From NCBI GenBank assembly GCA_007693435.1, contig REDO01000062.1, positions 1 through 64,000 of the forward strand: a stretch of 64,000 nucleotides of DNA. The letters run 5' to 3'. Source of the DNA: Salinarimonadaceae bacterium. Lineage in GTDB: Bacteria > Pseudomonadota > Alphaproteobacteria > Rhizobiales > Beijerinckiaceae. Shown here one piece after another: positions 1 through 11,336 of this stretch (position 1 is its first letter; each line of letters opens with the position of its first letter). The position numbers and the translations under genes are program-made. The notes under the pieces are model-generated. The model was not told where the DNA came from and made no database searches. It saw nothing but the letters and a program-made list of their open reading frames with translations.

Positions 1-719
<719 letters not shown>

Positions 720-727
720 GAAGCGGC

Positions 728-2155
728 TTAGGCCGCGTCTTCCGCCAGCCAGGCGTCGAGCGCCGCGCGGGCGCGGTCCGTCAGCGCCTTCTTGCGCGCG
801 GCGGCCTTGGCCGGCCCGCGCAGGCGCTTGCCGTCCTCGCCCTTGGGCGCGGTCTCGAGCGGCGGGAACAGGCCGAAATTGACGTTCATCGGCTGGAAGG
901 AGCGCGGACCCTCGTCGATCGTCTCGATATGCCCGCCGGTGATGTGGTTCACGAGCGCGCCGAGCGCCGTCTCGGACGGCATCGGCCGCAACGGCCTGCC
1001 CAGCCGCTCGGCCGCGGCGAAGCGGCCTGTGAGCAGCCCGATCGCGGCGCTCTCGACATAGCCCTCGCAGCCGGTGATCTGCCCGGCGAAGCGCAGGCGC
1101 GGCTGCGCCTTCAGGCGCAGCGTCGGATCGAGAAGGCGCGGGGAGTTCAGATAGGTGTTGCGGTGCAGGCCGCCGAGGCGGGCGAATTCGGCCTGTTCGA
1201 GGCCGGGGATCATCCGGAACAGCGAGGCTTGCGCGCCGTATTTCAGCTTCGTCTGGAAGCCGACCATGTTGTAGAGCGTGCCCAGCGCGTTGTCCTGCCG
1301 GAGCTGGACGATGGCGTGGGCCTTGACCTCGGGATTATGCGGATTGGTGAGCCCGACGGGCTTCATCGGCCCGTGGCGCAAAGTCTCGCGGCCGCGCTCG
1401 GCCATGACCTCGATAGGCAGGCAGCCGTCGAAATAGGGGGTGTTGCCCTCCCATTCCTTGAAATCGGTCTTGTCGCCGGCGATCAGCCCGTCGATGAAAG
1501 CCTCGTACTGATCCTTGTCGAGGGGGCAGTTGATGTAGTCGGCGCCCGTCCCGCCCGGTCCGGCCTTGTCGTAGCGGCTCTGGAACCACGCCTTCGACAT
1601 GTCGATGGAATCGCGGTGGACGATGGGCGCGATGGCGTCGAAGAAAGCCAGCGCCGTCTCGCCGGTGAGCGCGAGGATCGCCTCGGCCAGCGCCGGGGAG
1701 GTGAGGGGGCCGGTCGCCACGATGACTTTGTCCCATTCCTCCGGCGGCAGGCCCGCGACCTCGCCGCGCTCGATCGTCACGAGCGGATGCGCCTCGAGCG
1801 CCGCCGTCACCGCCTGCGAGAAGCCGTCGCGATCGACCGCCAGCGCGCCGCCGGCCGGCACCTGGTTGGCGTCGCCCATGCGCATGATGAGGGAATCGAG
1901 CCGGCGCATCTCCTGATGCAGCAGCCCGACGGCGTTCGCGTGCGCGTCGTCCGAGCGGAACGAGTTGGAGCAGACCAGTTCGGCGAGACCTTCCGTCTTG
2001 TGCGCGTCCGTCATCCGCGTGGGGCGCATCTCGTGCAGGATCACGGGCACGCCCGCCTGCGCGATCTGCCACGCGGCCTCGGAGCCGGCGAGGCCGCCGC
2101 CGACCACGTGGACGGGAGCGGGCCGATCGGTGACGGTCGGTTGGGTGTCGGTCAT
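728..2155 (-). CDS. trmFO: Methylenetetrahydrofolate--tRNA-(uracil-5-)-methyltransferase TrmFO
   Basis: [34 protein letters not shown]-binding start and CSNSFRSDD motif; upstream in-frame starts also possible (to 2221). Confidence 0.95.
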   Translation of the reverse strand: MTDTQPTVTDRPAPVHVVGGGLAGSEAAWQIAQAGVPVILHEMRPTRMTDAHKTEGLAELVCSNSFRSDDAHANAVGLLHQEMRRLDSLIMRMGDANQVPAGGALAVDRDGFSQAVTAALEAHPLVTIERGEVAGLPPEEWDKVIVATGPLTSPALAEAILALTGETALAFFDAIAPIVHRDSIDMSKAWFQSRYDKAGPGGTGADYINCPLDKDQYEAFIDGLIAGDKTDFKEWEGNTPYFDGCLPIEVMAERGRETLRHGPMKPVGLTNPHNPEVKAHAIVQLRQDNALGTLYNMVGFQTKLKYGAQASLFRMIPGLEQAEFARLGGLHRNTYLNSPRLLDPTLRLKAQPRLRFAGQITGCEGYVESAAIGLLTGRFAAAERLGRPLRPMPSETALGALVNHITGGHIETIDEGPRSFQPMNVNFGLFPPLETAPKGEDGKRLRGPAKAAARKKALTDRARAALDAWLAEDAA

Positions 2156-2249
2156 TGTAACGTTGTGGTTGGTTGGCTTGTTCATCGCCGCTAATTGGGT
2201 CAGCGACCGGCCCCGCGTCAAGCGCAGGCGATACCGGCCGGACTGGTCG

Positions 2250-2705
2250 TCATGCGCTGGCGATGTAGTCGCGCATCCTGCCGGAGCGGTAGCGGAAGGC
2301 TCCTTCGCCGAATGCGATCAGCGTTCCGTCCTGGTCGTGGATTTCGGCGGCGGCGAAGAAGGTTCTGGTCCCGCCCCCGCGCTTGCGGGCCGATACCCGC
2401 AGCACGCCCTCGCGAGCGGGAGACACGTAGCTCGTCGTCAGTGAGAGCGTCACCGCGCCGGGCTGCTCGCCACGTTCGGGATGCCAGGTGCCGACGAAGC
2501 CGCAGGCGGTGTCGATCAGCGCCGCGAGCACGCCGCCATGGACGACGCCCGCGCGGTTGCGGTGACGCGGCTCGATCGGCATCTCCAGCATCGCCTCGTC
2601 CGCGTTCCACGCGAGGAGCTTGTAGCCCATGGCTCGCTGAAAGCCCGACGGGACTTCGCCGGCAATCTCTTCGAGCAGGGGGTCTGTGAAATCGTGGTGC
2701 GTCAT
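2250..2705 (-). CDS. PaaI-family hotdog thioesterase
   Basis: [27 protein letters not shown] hotdog motif. Confidence 0.85.
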   Translation of the reverse strand: MTHHDFTDPLLEEIAGEVPSGFQRAMGYKLLAWNADEAMLEMPIEPRHRNRAGVVHGGVLAALIDTACGFVGTWHPERGEQPGAVTLSLTTSYVSPAREGVLRVSARKRGGGTRTFFAAAEIHDQDGTLIAFGEGAFRYRSGRMRDYIASA

Positions 2706-2890
2706 CGTCCTCGACCGTCGTTCGGGCGGCGCGGCCGCCGCAGGCGCAAGCTATGGCCCGTCGCGGCCCCAGCGCCAAGCCCCGCGAACGCGCCTTCCGC
2801 TCTGGCGTTCGCGCGGGTCGGCATGCGTATTTTTGTCGGTGATCGCCTTATTCATTGCCCGTTCAGCCGAGTTTGGGCAATTTGCTTCTC

Positions 2891-3175
2891 ATGCGCGTTA
2901 TCCTGCTCACGGCTATGATTCTCGTTCCCCTTGCGTCGTCCCCGGCGCAGGCGAATTGCCTGTCGCAGGGCGAGATGCGCGAAGTCGTGGCGTCGGGCGC
3001 CATCGTTTCGCCGGTATCCGCGACCCGCGCCGCGCAGAGCGCCCATCCGGGCGCGCAGGTGACGAACGTCGATTTGTGCGACGTCGGCGGTTACATCTAC
3101 CAGATGACGCTTCTACTGCGCGACGGGCGCGTCGCCCGTGTCGTGGTGGACGGGGCGTCGGGAGCGGTGCGCTGA
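2891..3175 (+). CDS. Small secreted PepSY-like protein directly upstream of the two-component system (FeuN-like position)
   Basis: Signal peptide MRVILLTAMILVPLASSPAQA then ~75 aa with YQMTLLLRDGRVARVVVDGASGAV; ORF track start 2855, internal ATG at 2891 preferred. Confidence 0.75.
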   Translation: MRVILLTAMILVPLASSPAQANCLSQGEMREVVASGAIVSPVSATRAAQSAHPGAQVTNVDLCDVGGYIYQMTLLLRDGRVARVVVDGASGAVR

Positions 3176-3200
3176 CGCGCCGCGAGGAGAAGAAGTTACG

Positions 3201-3872
3201 ATGCGCATACTCGTCGTCGAAGATGACGCTTCGCTCAACCGCCAGATCGTCGCAGCCCTTGAGGATGCCGGCTACGCCGTCGACAAGGCGTTGGACGGCG
3301 AAGACGGGCAGTTCCTCGGCGAGACCGAACCTTATGACCTTGTGATTCTCGATCTCGGCCTGCCCAAGATCGACGGCGTGAGCGTACTGAACGCCTGGCG
3401 TCGGGCGGAGCGCAAGATGCCCGTGATCATCCTCACCGCCCGCGACCGCTGGAGCGACAAGGTGCAGGGCTTCGACGCCGGGGCGGACGATTACGTGACG
3501 AAGCCCTTCCATGTGGAGGAGCTGCTGGCGCGTGTGCGCGCGCTCGTGCGGCGCGCGGCCGGTCATGCGAGTTCCGAAATCGTCTGCGGGCCGATCACGC
3601 TCGATACCCGCGCCGGCCGCGCGCTCGTCGAAGGCATGGCGATCAAGCTCACCTCGCACGAATACCGCCTGCTCTCCTATCTCATGCATCATCAGGGCCG
3701 CGTCGTGTCGCGCACGGAGCTGACGGAGCATATGTACGACCAGGATTTCGATCGCGATTCCAACACGATCGAGGTTTTCGTCGGCAGGCTGCGCAAGAAG
3801 CTCGGCGTCGAGGTCATCCAGACCGTGAGGGGTCTCGGCTACCTGCTGGATCCCGATCAGGGGCGCGGATGA
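3201..3872 (+). CDS. feuP: OmpR/PhoB-family response regulator, FeuP-like
   Basis: MRILVVEDDASLNRQIV receiver with DLVILDLGLP and KPFH, winged-helix C-terminus (EVFVGRLRKKLGVEVIQTVRGLGYLL). FeuP assignment from remembered similarity and context. Confidence 0.85.
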   Translation: MRILVVEDDASLNRQIVAALEDAGYAVDKALDGEDGQFLGETEPYDLVILDLGLPKIDGVSVLNAWRRAERKMPVIILTARDRWSDKVQGFDAGADDYVTKPFHVEELLARVRALVRRAAGHASSEIVCGPITLDTRAGRALVEGMAIKLTSHEYRLLSYLMHHQGRVVSRTELTEHMYDQDFDRDSNTIEVFVGRLRKKLGVEVIQTVRGLGYLLDPDQGRG

Positions 3873-3897
3873 TCGTGGCCGATGCCGAGAGCGCTCC

Positions 3898-5286
3898 ATG
3901 AAGCCTTCGCTCCTGCAGCCGCTGGCGAATCGTTCGATCGCGATACGCCTCGCCGTCTCGGCGCTGTTCTGGAGCTTCACGATCCTTCTGGTCGCCGGCG
4001 CGATCCTTGTCGCGCTCTACCGCGACGCGACGGAGCGCGCCTTCGACCGGCGCATGCTCGTCTACGTCACGGCTCTGGCCGCTGATCTCGCGGCCGGCCC
4101 CGAGCAGGGTAGGCCGGATGCGGGCGACCCCTATTTCGACCTGCCGCTCTCGGGCTGGTACTGGCAGATATCAAGCCCCGGACAGGCGCTGCGCGACATC
4201 AGCACCTCCTTCTCGCTGATCGGCGCGACGCTCCCCCCGCTCGGCGAGGACGCGCAGGTCGATCCCGAGACCGGCGTGCGCAGAGGCTACGCGCGCGGGC
4301 CGGACGATCAGGAGCTGCGCGTCATCGAGCGCGCCATCGATCTCGGCGAGGGCGGCGTCCAGATCATCACCGTGGCCGGGCCGTCCGAGGAGATCGCCTA
4401 CGACGTGCGCTCCTTCTCGATCGCGCTTTCGGCGACCTTCGGGCTGCTCGGCCTCGCGCTCGCGCTGTCGACGCTGTTGCAGATCCGCTTCGGCCTGCGC
4501 CCGCTCCGTGGCCTGCGCGGGGCGCTCGTCGGCGTGAGACGCGGGGAGGCGGACCGGATCGAGGGGGAATATCCCCACGACATCGCGCCGATCGCCGACG
4601 AAATCAATCTGCTCATATCGAGCAATCGGGAGATTCTGGAGCGCGCCCGCACGCAGGTCGGCAATCTCGCGCACGCGCTCAAGACGCCGCTTTCAGTCAT
4701 CGTCAACGAGGCGGAGGTCGCAAATGGGCCGCTCGCGGCGAGCGTCTCCGAGCAGACGCGGGTGATGCGCGAACAGATCGACTATTACCTCGATCGCGCG
4801 CGGGCGGCGGCGTTGGCGGGGACGCTCGGCTCGATCACGCCGGTCGCGCCCGTCGCCGAATCGTTCGCGCGCACCCTGCCGAAAATCTACCGCGACAAGG
4901 ATCTGGAGATCGTCCTGCGGGGGATGGAGGGCGCGCGCTTTCGCGGCGAGAAGCAGGATCTGGAGGAGATGCTCGGCAATCTGCTCGACAACGCGGCGAA
5001 ATGGACGAGCGGACGTGTGGTGCTCGAGGCTCGGGCGGGCGGGGACGCGGAGGCGCCGCGCCTTCTGCTGGTCGTCTCCGACGACGGACCTGGCGTTCCG
5101 GACGCGCAGGCGCGCAAGCGCATTGTGGAACGCGGCCGCCGGCTGGACGAATCGATGCCCGGCTCCGGCCTCGGCCTCTCGATCGTCGCGGATCTCGCGG
5201 CGCTTTACCGGGGGAGCCTGCGCCTTGAAAAGGCCGCTATCGGAGGGCTTGAGGCTATACTTGATCTGCCCGGCGACGCGGCTTGA
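3898..5286 (+). CDS. feuQ: Sensor histidine kinase, FeuQ-like
   Basis: Two TM segments, H-box region (NLAHALKTPLSVIVNEAE), N box (NLLDNAAKW), G boxes (DDGPGVP, GSGLGLSIV). Confidence 0.87.
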   Translation: MKPSLLQPLANRSIAIRLAVSALFWSFTILLVAGAILVALYRDATERAFDRRMLVYVTALAADLAAGPEQGRPDAGDPYFDLPLSGWYWQISSPGQALRDISTSFSLIGATLPPLGEDAQVDPETGVRRGYARGPDDQELRVIERAIDLGEGGVQIITVAGPSEEIAYDVRSFSIALSATFGLLGLALALSTLLQIRFGLRPLRGLRGALVGVRRGEADRIEGEYPHDIAPIADEINLLISSNREILERARTQVGNLAHALKTPLSVIVNEAEVANGPLAASVSEQTRVMREQIDYYLDRARAAALAGTLGSITPVAPVAESFARTLPKIYRDKDLEIVLRGMEGARFRGEKQDLEEMLGNLLDNAAKWTSGRVVLEARAGGDAEAPRLLLVVSDDGPGVPDAQARKRIVERGRRLDESMPGSGLGLSIVADLAALYRGSLRLEKAAIGGLEAILDLPGDAA

Positions 5287-5362
5287 CCGACGACCGTTCA
5301 GCATTCATTCATCGGCTTGGGATCAGATCAGGGCCGATGGTTTCGTTCCTGGAGAACATACG

Positions 5363-5836
5363 ATGAAGCTCACCAAAGCCGCAGCCGGTCTGGCCCTCGC
5401 CGGCGTCCTCGTGTTGGGCGCCTGCTCACCCCATGGCGGCCCTTCCGGACCACGCCAGAACGTCGGCATGGTCAGCGGCGCGCTCATCGGCGGCGCGGCC
5501 GGCAACGTCATCGGGCGCGGCGATCTCGGATCGACCGTCGCGGGCGCGCTGATTGGCGGCGTCGTCGGCGGCCTGATCGGAGCCGATCTCGACGAACGGG
5601 ATCGCTTTCTCGCCGAACAGGCCCAGTTCGAGGCCTTCGACAGCGGCCGCCCGAGCCGCTGGCGCGGCGAGCGCGATCGCAACGTCTACGGCGAGGTCAT
5701 TCCCGGTCCGACCTTCCGCGACGGCCGCGATTTTTGCCGCGAATACACCCACACGATCTATATCGGCGGGCGTCCGCAGGAGGGCTACGGCACCGCCTGC
5801 CGCCAGCCGGACGGAAGCTGGCGCATCGTCAGTTGA
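5363..5836 (+). CDS. Glycine-zipper 2TM-domain lipoprotein
   Basis: Lipobox LVLGACS; glycine zipper GALIGGAAGNVIGRGDLGSTVAGALIGGVVGGLIG. Confidence 0.85.
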   Translation: MKLTKAAAGLALAGVLVLGACSPHGGPSGPRQNVGMVSGALIGGAAGNVIGRGDLGSTVAGALIGGVVGGLIGADLDERDRFLAEQAQFEAFDSGRPSRWRGERDRNVYGEVIPGPTFRDGRDFCREYTHTIYIGGRPQEGYGTACRQPDGSWRIVS

Positions 5837-5864
5837 TGCGAACAGGCCGACGCGCTATCGAAAT

Positions 5865-5887
5865 GGGCCCCTTCGGGGGCCCTTTTT
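5865..5887 (+). terminator. Intrinsic terminator
   Basis: GGGCCCC-TTCG-GGGGCCC-TTTTT, 7-bp perfect stem with TTCG loop and T-run after the lipoprotein stop. Confidence 0.9.
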
Positions 5888-5965
5888 GCGTTGAACCCCT
5901 CGCGTGACACCGTGTCGCCGGATCGCTACATCGTCAGGCGGACGGGTTGGCTGTAGAAAGACGCC

Positions 5966-7063
5966 ATGGCGATCTGGATCATTCTGGCGGCGATGACGGC
6001 TGCGGCGGTGATGTCCGCTCTGTGGCCTCTCTCGCGCGCCCGTACGGCGGCGCTTGGGACCGCAGGCGAAGGCCTGTTCTATCGCGATCAGATCGAGGAG
6101 ATCGATCGCGAGCTGGCGCGTGGATTGTTTTCGCCGGCTGAGGCGGCCGCCGCGAAGGCAGAGGCCGCGCGCCGGCTCATCCGCGCCGAATCGCGACGGG
6201 AGACCGCCGGTCCGTCTCTCGACGAGCCCGCCCTACGCCGTCGTCGCGCGGCTTCCGCCGTCGCGCTCTCCGCCGTGCCGCTTCTGGCGCTCGCGATCTA
6301 CGGCGCTTACGGCTCTCCGCACGAGCCCGCCCAGCCGCTCGCCGCGCGCCTCGTTCAGGAGCGCGACCTGGCCGACATGGACATTTCGGAAGCGGTCGCC
6401 CGGATCGAGAGCCATCTCCAGCAGAATCCCGCCGATGGGCGGGGCTGGGAGGTGCTTGCGCCCGTCTATATGCGTCAGGGCCGGTTCGACGCCGCCGCGA
6501 ACGCCTACGCGCAGGCCATCCGCCATCTCGGCGAGGAGCCCAACCGCCTTGCGAATTACGGCGAGGCGCTCGTGAACGCTTCCGAAGGCGTGGTGCAGGC
6601 CGCCGCTCGCGAAGCATTCGAGGCGGCGGTCGCGACCGATCCGTTGCAGCCTAAGGCTCGCTACTATCTCGGCCGGGCCGCCGAACAGGATGGGGATCCC
6701 GAGGCCGCCTTGCGACGATACGAGGCGCTCTTGCGCGATTCGCCATCCGATGCGCCGTGGATAAGCGTCGTGCGAGCCCGCATCGACGCGCTCGGCGCCG
6801 CTTCGCAGCCGGCCTCGCCGGCGCTCGGCATCGACGCGATCGAAGGCATGGTCGCGCAGCTGGCCGGCCGTCTCGCCGAGGGCGGCGGCTCAGCCGAGGA
6901 CTGGGCGCGGCTCGTGCGCTCCTACATGGTGCTCGACCGGGCGGAACAGGCCGCGGGCGCGCTTGCGGAAGCGCGGCGCGCGTTGGCGAACGACCCGGCC
7001 GGTCTCGCCGAAGTCGAGGAAACGGCCCGCCATGCGGGCGTCGGCGGGGAGAGCGGTCAATGA
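5966..7063 (+). CDS. ccmI: c-type cytochrome biogenesis protein CcmI
   Basis: N-terminal [36 protein letters not shown] CcmI motif, TPR region; overlaps ccmE. Confidence 0.92.
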   Translation: MAIWIILAAMTAAAVMSALWPLSRARTAALGTAGEGLFYRDQIEEIDRELARGLFSPAEAAAAKAEAARRLIRAESRRETAGPSLDEPALRRRRAASAVALSAVPLLALAIYGAYGSPHEPAQPLAARLVQERDLADMDISEAVARIESHLQQNPADGRGWEVLAPVYMRQGRFDAAANAYAQAIRHLGEEPNRLANYGEALVNASEGVVQAAAREAFEAAVATDPLQPKARYYLGRAAEQDGDPEAALRRYEALLRDSPSDAPWISVVRARIDALGAASQPASPALGIDAIEGMVAQLAGRLAEGGGSAEDWARLVRSYMVLDRAEQAAGALAEARRALANDPAGLAEVEETARHAGVGGESGQ

Positions 7064-7515
7064 CCCGCAAGCAAAGGCGTCTCGTGATGATCGGGGGAGC
7101 CGGCGCAGTGCTCGCCGTCGCGCTGGGCCTTGTGCTCGTCGCCATGCGCGACACCATCGTTTTCTTCCGCGCTCCGAGCGAGATCGCCGCGCAGGGCGTG
7201 GACCCCGGCGTGCGCTTTCGGCTCGGCGGGCTCGTGGAGGACGGCTCGATTCGCCATGCGGGGGATCAGGTCGTCCTGTTTCGTGTGACGGATGGCGGCG
7301 CGACTGTCGATGTGCGCTACCGCGGCCACCTGCCGGATCTCTTCCGGGAAGGTCAGGGCGTCGTGACCGAAGGCGCGCTCGACGGTGCGGGGCTGTTCGT
7401 GGCCGACACCGTGCTCGCGCGCCACGATGAGAACTACATGCCGCGCGAGGTCGCCGATGCGCTCAAGCAGCAAGGTCTTTGGCAGCACGGCGGCGACGCG
7501 CCTCCGACGCAGTGA
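7060..7515 (+). CDS. ccmE: Cytochrome c maturation protein CcmE
   Basis: [42 protein letters not shown] and [14 protein letters not shown] (haem-binding His). ATGA overlap with ccmI. Confidence 0.95.
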   Translation: MTRKQRRLVMIGGAGAVLAVALGLVLVAMRDTIVFFRAPSEIAAQGVDPGVRFRLGGLVEDGSIRHAGDQVVLFRVTDGGATVDVRYRGHLPDLFREGQGVVTEGALDGAGLFVADTVLARHDENYMPREVADALKQQGLWQHGGDAPPTQ

Positions 7516-7543
7516 ACGGATTCAACCGAAGGGAGCCTGACGA

Positions 7544-9535
7544 GTGCTGATCGAAGCCGGACATTTCGCGCTTGCGCTCGCGCTGGGGCTGTCGCTGGTG
7601 CAGTTCGCAGTGCCGCTCTGGGGGGCGCGGACGAACGACCCCGTGCTGATGAGCGTCGGAGGCCCCGTCTCGGTCGCGGTATTCCTTCTCGTCGCCTTTT
7701 CCTTCGGAGTCCTGACCCACGCCTACATGGTGTCTGACTTCTCGGTGCTGAACGTCTACGCCAATTCGCATTCCGCCAAGCCCATGATCTACAAGATCAC
7801 CGGCGTCTGGGGTAACCACGAAGGCTCGATGCTGCTCTGGATCCTCATCCTCGCGCTGTTCGGCGCGATGGTGGGCGTCGCGCGCAATTCCGTTCCGCCC
7901 AAGCTCAGGGCCAACACCATCGCCGTGCAGGGCGCGGTGACGATCGCGTTCCTGCTCTTCCTGCTGATGACCTCGAACCCGTTCGAGCGCCTGACTCCGG
8001 CGCCCTTCGAGGGGCAGGACCTGAATCCGGTGCTTCAGGATCTCGGCCTCGCGATCCACCCGCCGCTGCTCTACATCGGCTATGTCGGCTTCTCGATCAC
8101 TTTCGCCTTCGCGATGGCGGCGCTGATCGAGGGCAAGATCGACGCGGTCTGGGCGCGCGCCGTGCGTCCGTGGACGCTGGCGGCATGGCTGTTCCTGACG
8201 CTCGGCATCTCGATGGGTTCGTACTGGGCCTATTACGAGCTCGGCTGGGGCGGCTGGTGGTTCTGGGATCCGGTGGAGAACGCCTCGCTGCTGCCGTGGA
8301 TCCTCGGCACGGCGCTCATCCACTCGACCGTCGTGATGGAGAAGCGCGAGGCGCTGAAGGTCTGGACGATCCTGCTCGCCATTCTCACCTTCTCGCTCTC
8401 GCTGATGGGCACCTTCCTCGTGCGTTCGGGCGTGCTGACTTCCGTTCACGCCTTCGCAGTCGATCCTGATCGCGGGCTTTTCATCCTCGTCATCCTCGTC
8501 TTCTTCATCGGCGGCTCGCTTGCGCTCTTCGCGTGGCGCGCGCCGCTCCTGCGGCAGGGCGGGGTGTTCGCCCCCGTGTCGCGCGAGGGCGCGCTCGTCA
8601 TGAACAACCTGTTCCTCGCCACCGCCTGCGCGACTGTGCTCATCGGCACGCTCTATCCGCTGGCGCTCGAGGCCGTGACGGGCGCGAAGATCTCCGTCGG
8701 CGCGCCGTTCTTCAACGCGACCTTCATCCCGCTGATGATTCCCCTCCTGATCCTCGTGCCGTTCGGACAGGTCCTCGCATGGAAGCGAGGCGATCTCGCC
8801 GGGGTGGCGCAGCGGCTGGCGGCGGCGGCGCTGATCGCGGCTTTCGTGACCGTGCTCATCTACGGTTTCACATATGGCGGGCCGGTGGCCGCGCCGCTCG
8901 GCGTCGGGCTCGGCGTCTACCTCATTCTTGGCGCGTTCAATGAGGTCGTCACGCGCTCCTGGAGCCCCGGCGTCTCGCTGTCCGTCGCCGCGCGCAAGGC
9001 CCGCGGCCTGCCGCGCTCGACCTGGGGCACGGTGATGGCGCATGCGGGCGTCGGCCTGACCGTGATCGGGATCGCGGCGACCGCGTGGTCGACGGAGCGG
9101 ATCGTGTCGATGCGGCTCGGCGACGTCGCCGACGTCGGCGGCGGCTACGAAGCGCGGCTCGATAGCGTCGCGCCGCGCACGGGGCCGAACTACATCGAGG
9201 ACGTCGCGCGCATGACGCTTTTCTCCGGCGGACGCGAAGTCGGCTTCGTGGAATCCGCCAAGCGTTTCTATCCGGTGCGCGCCATGCCGACGACGGAGGC
9301 AGGCATCCGAACGTTCGGCCTGTCGCAGGTCTATGTCAGCGTAGGCGAGGAGCAACCCGACGGATCACTCGGAATGCGTCTCTACTACAAGCCGCTGATT
9401 CTCCTGATCTGGCTCGGCACGGTGGTCATGGCGATCGGCGCCGGAATCTCGATGACCGACAGGCGGTTCCGTGTCGGGGCTCCGGTGCGCAGCCGAAACG
9501 CCCCGCCGACTGCCGCGCCGGCGCCGGCTGAATGA
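7544..9535 (+). CDS. ccmF: Haem lyase CcmF/NrfE family
   Basis: GTG start; WGNHEGSMLLW, WAYYELGWGGWWFWDPVENASLLPW haem-handling motifs. Confidence 0.96.
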   Translation: MLIEAGHFALALALGLSLVQFAVPLWGARTNDPVLMSVGGPVSVAVFLLVAFSFGVLTHAYMVSDFSVLNVYANSHSAKPMIYKITGVWGNHEGSMLLWILILALFGAMVGVARNSVPPKLRANTIAVQGAVTIAFLLFLLMTSNPFERLTPAPFEGQDLNPVLQDLGLAIHPPLLYIGYVGFSITFAFAMAALIEGKIDAVWARAVRPWTLAAWLFLTLGISMGSYWAYYELGWGGWWFWDPVENASLLPWILGTALIHSTVVMEKREALKVWTILLAILTFSLSLMGTFLVRSGVLTSVHAFAVDPDRGLFILVILVFFIGGSLALFAWRAPLLRQGGVFAPVSREGALVMNNLFLATACATVLIGTLYPLALEAVTGAKISVGAPFFNATFIPLMIPLLILVPFGQVLAWKRGDLAGVAQRLAAAALIAAFVTVLIYGFTYGGPVAAPLGVGLGVYLILGAFNEVVTRSWSPGVSLSVAARKARGLPRSTWGTVMAHAGVGLTVIGIAATAWSTERIVSMRLGDVADVGGGYEARLDSVAPRTGPNYIEDVARMTLFSGGREVGFVESAKRFYPVRAMPTTEAGIRTFGLSQVYVSVGEEQPDGSLGMRLYYKPLILLIWLGTVVMAIGAGISMTDRRFRVGAPVRSRNAPPTAAPAPAE

Positions 9536-9551
9536 GGGGAGGAGTCACACG

Positions 9552-10046
9552 ATGATGCGCTTTCTCCCGGCTCTCACCATCGCCTTCGCGCTGGCGATCG
9601 CCGCGCCGGCTCCGGCGTTCGCCGGACCGCAGCCCGACGAAATCCTTGAGGACGAAGCGCTGGAGCGACGGGCGCGGGACATATCCGCTGGTCTGCGCTG
9701 CCTTGTCTGCCAGAACCAGTCGATCGACGATTCGAACGCGCCGCTCGCCCGTGATTTGCGCAACCTCGTGCGCGAGCGTCTTGTCGCCGGATACGACGAC
9801 GCGCAGGTCGAGGCCTTTGTCGTCGAGCGCTACGGCGAGTTCGTGCTGCTGCGCCCGCCGGTCAATATGCAGACTTTGATCCTCTGGGGCTCGCCGGCGC
9901 TCGTGCTCGGCGCAGGCGCTCTCGGCATTTTTCTCGCCGTGCGCCGCCGGCGCTCGGCCGCTCGGGAGCGCGTCGCTCCGCTCACGCCCGAAGAGCAGGC
10001 GGCTCTCGATGAAATCCTCGCCCGCGGGGAGCGTGCGGAGCGCTGA
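9552..10046 (+). CDS. ccmH: Cytochrome c-type biogenesis protein CcmH
   Basis: Signal peptide, LRCLVCQNQSIDDSNAPLARDLR (LRCxxCQ motif), YGEFVLLRPP. Confidence 0.95.
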   Translation: MMRFLPALTIAFALAIAAPAPAFAGPQPDEILEDEALERRARDISAGLRCLVCQNQSIDDSNAPLARDLRNLVRERLVAGYDDAQVEAFVVERYGEFVLLRPPVNMQTLILWGSPALVLGAGALGIFLAVRRRRSAARERVAPLTPEEQAALDEILARGERAER

Positions 10047-10053
10047 GCGTGCG

Positions 10054-11205
10054 TCAGGCGTCGCGCGCGGCGTAGATGACGGCCCCATCTTCGATAGCGA
10101 GGCTGAGACGCCCGTTCTTGAGCGCCAGCGCGGACTCGCCGAACAATTCCCGCCGCCATCCGCGCAGCGCCCCGACATCGGCTTCGTCGTCGTCGGCGAT
10201 CGCTTCGAGATCGTCCACCGTGGCGACGATCTTGGGCGCGACGCCGTTCTTCTCGCAAAGCGCCTTGAGGAGCACTTTCAGGAGATCGACCGTCGCGGAA
10301 GCGCCGCCGCGCCCGCGCGGGCGGTCGGGCATCGCGACCGTCGCCGGATCGCGGGCGAGGCCGGCTTCGACGGCGGCGAGAATGTCGGCGGCCGAGCGGG
10401 AGCGCTCGAAGCCGTTGGGGATCGAGCGCAGCCGCCCGAGCGCCTCGGCGTTCTGCGGCTGCGAGATCGCGAGATCGACGAGAGCGTCGTCCTTAAGGAC
10501 GCGGTTGCGCGGCACGTCGCGGGCCTGGGCCTCGCGTTCACGCCAGGCGCAAACCTCCATGAGCACCGCGACTTCCCGCGCCTTTCTCACTCGACCTATG
10601 AGGCGCCGCCAAGCAAGGGTGGGTTCGTTCTGGTAGGTCGCGGGCGAGGTGAGGACGCGCATCTCCTCGTCGAGCCAGCTGGTGCGGCCGGTCTCCGCGA
10701 GCTGGCGTGCGAGCTCCTCGTAGATCGGAACGAGATGCGTGACGTCGGAGAGCGCGTAGGCGAGCTGCGCCTCGCTCAAGGGCCGGCGCGACCAGTCGGT
10801 GAAGCGCGAGGACTTGTCGATGCGCGCCTTGGCGACGTCGTTGGCGAGCTGTTCATAGGAGACGGAATCGCCGTAGCCGCAGACCATCGCGGCGACCTGC
10901 GTGTCGAAGAGCGGGCTCGGGATCACGCGCCCGATATTCCACACGATCTCGATGTCCTGCCGCGCGGAGTGGAACACCTTGACGACGCGCTCGTCGGCCA
11001 TCAGCGCCATGAAGGGCGCGAGGTCCAGCCCCTCCGCCAGCGGATCGACGAGAACGCCCTCTTCGGGCGAGGCCATCTGGATCAGGCAGAGCTTCGAGTA
11101 ATACGTGGTCTCGCGCATGAACTCCGTGTCGACTGTTACGAACGGATGGGCGGCGAGGCGCGCGCAGGCGGCGGCGAGTTCAGAGGTTTCCGAGATCAGC
11201 TTCAT
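10054..11205 (-). CDS. rnd: Ribonuclease D
   Basis: [38 protein letters not shown] exonuclease motif and HRDC region; start at [10 protein letters not shown]. Confidence 0.93.
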   Translation of the reverse strand: MKLISETSELAAACARLAAHPFVTVDTEFMRETTYYSKLCLIQMASPEEGVLVDPLAEGLDLAPFMALMADERVVKVFHSARQDIEIVWNIGRVIPSPLFDTQVAAMVCGYGDSVSYEQLANDVAKARIDKSSRFTDWSRRPLSEAQLAYALSDVTHLVPIYEELARQLAETGRTSWLDEEMRVLTSPATYQNEPTLAWRRLIGRVRKAREVAVLMEVCAWREREAQARDVPRNRVLKDDALVDLAISQPQNAEALGRLRSIPNGFERSRSAADILAAVEAGLARDPATVAMPDRPRGRGGASATVDLLKVLLKALCEKNGVAPKIVATVDDLEAIADDDEADVGALRGWRRELFGESALALKNGRLSLAIEDGAVIYAARDA

Positions 11206-11336
11206 GCCGCTTCTTTGCCGCGAGCGGCGGACGCACGCAAGCGCGAAAGCGCGGCGCACGCAACGCGGCGGCTTGACAGGCGCGCGCGGACGCGCTCACT
11301 CCCAGCCCTGTCCTTTCCAGCGAGAAACCGGGTTCC

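Noticed and set aside
929-2194. 421-aa ORF opposite trmFO
   Set aside because: Antisense frame with no motif; TrmFO frame is clear.
7463-9355. 630-aa ORF antisense to ccmF
   Set aside because: Antisense artefact opposite a well-conserved gene.
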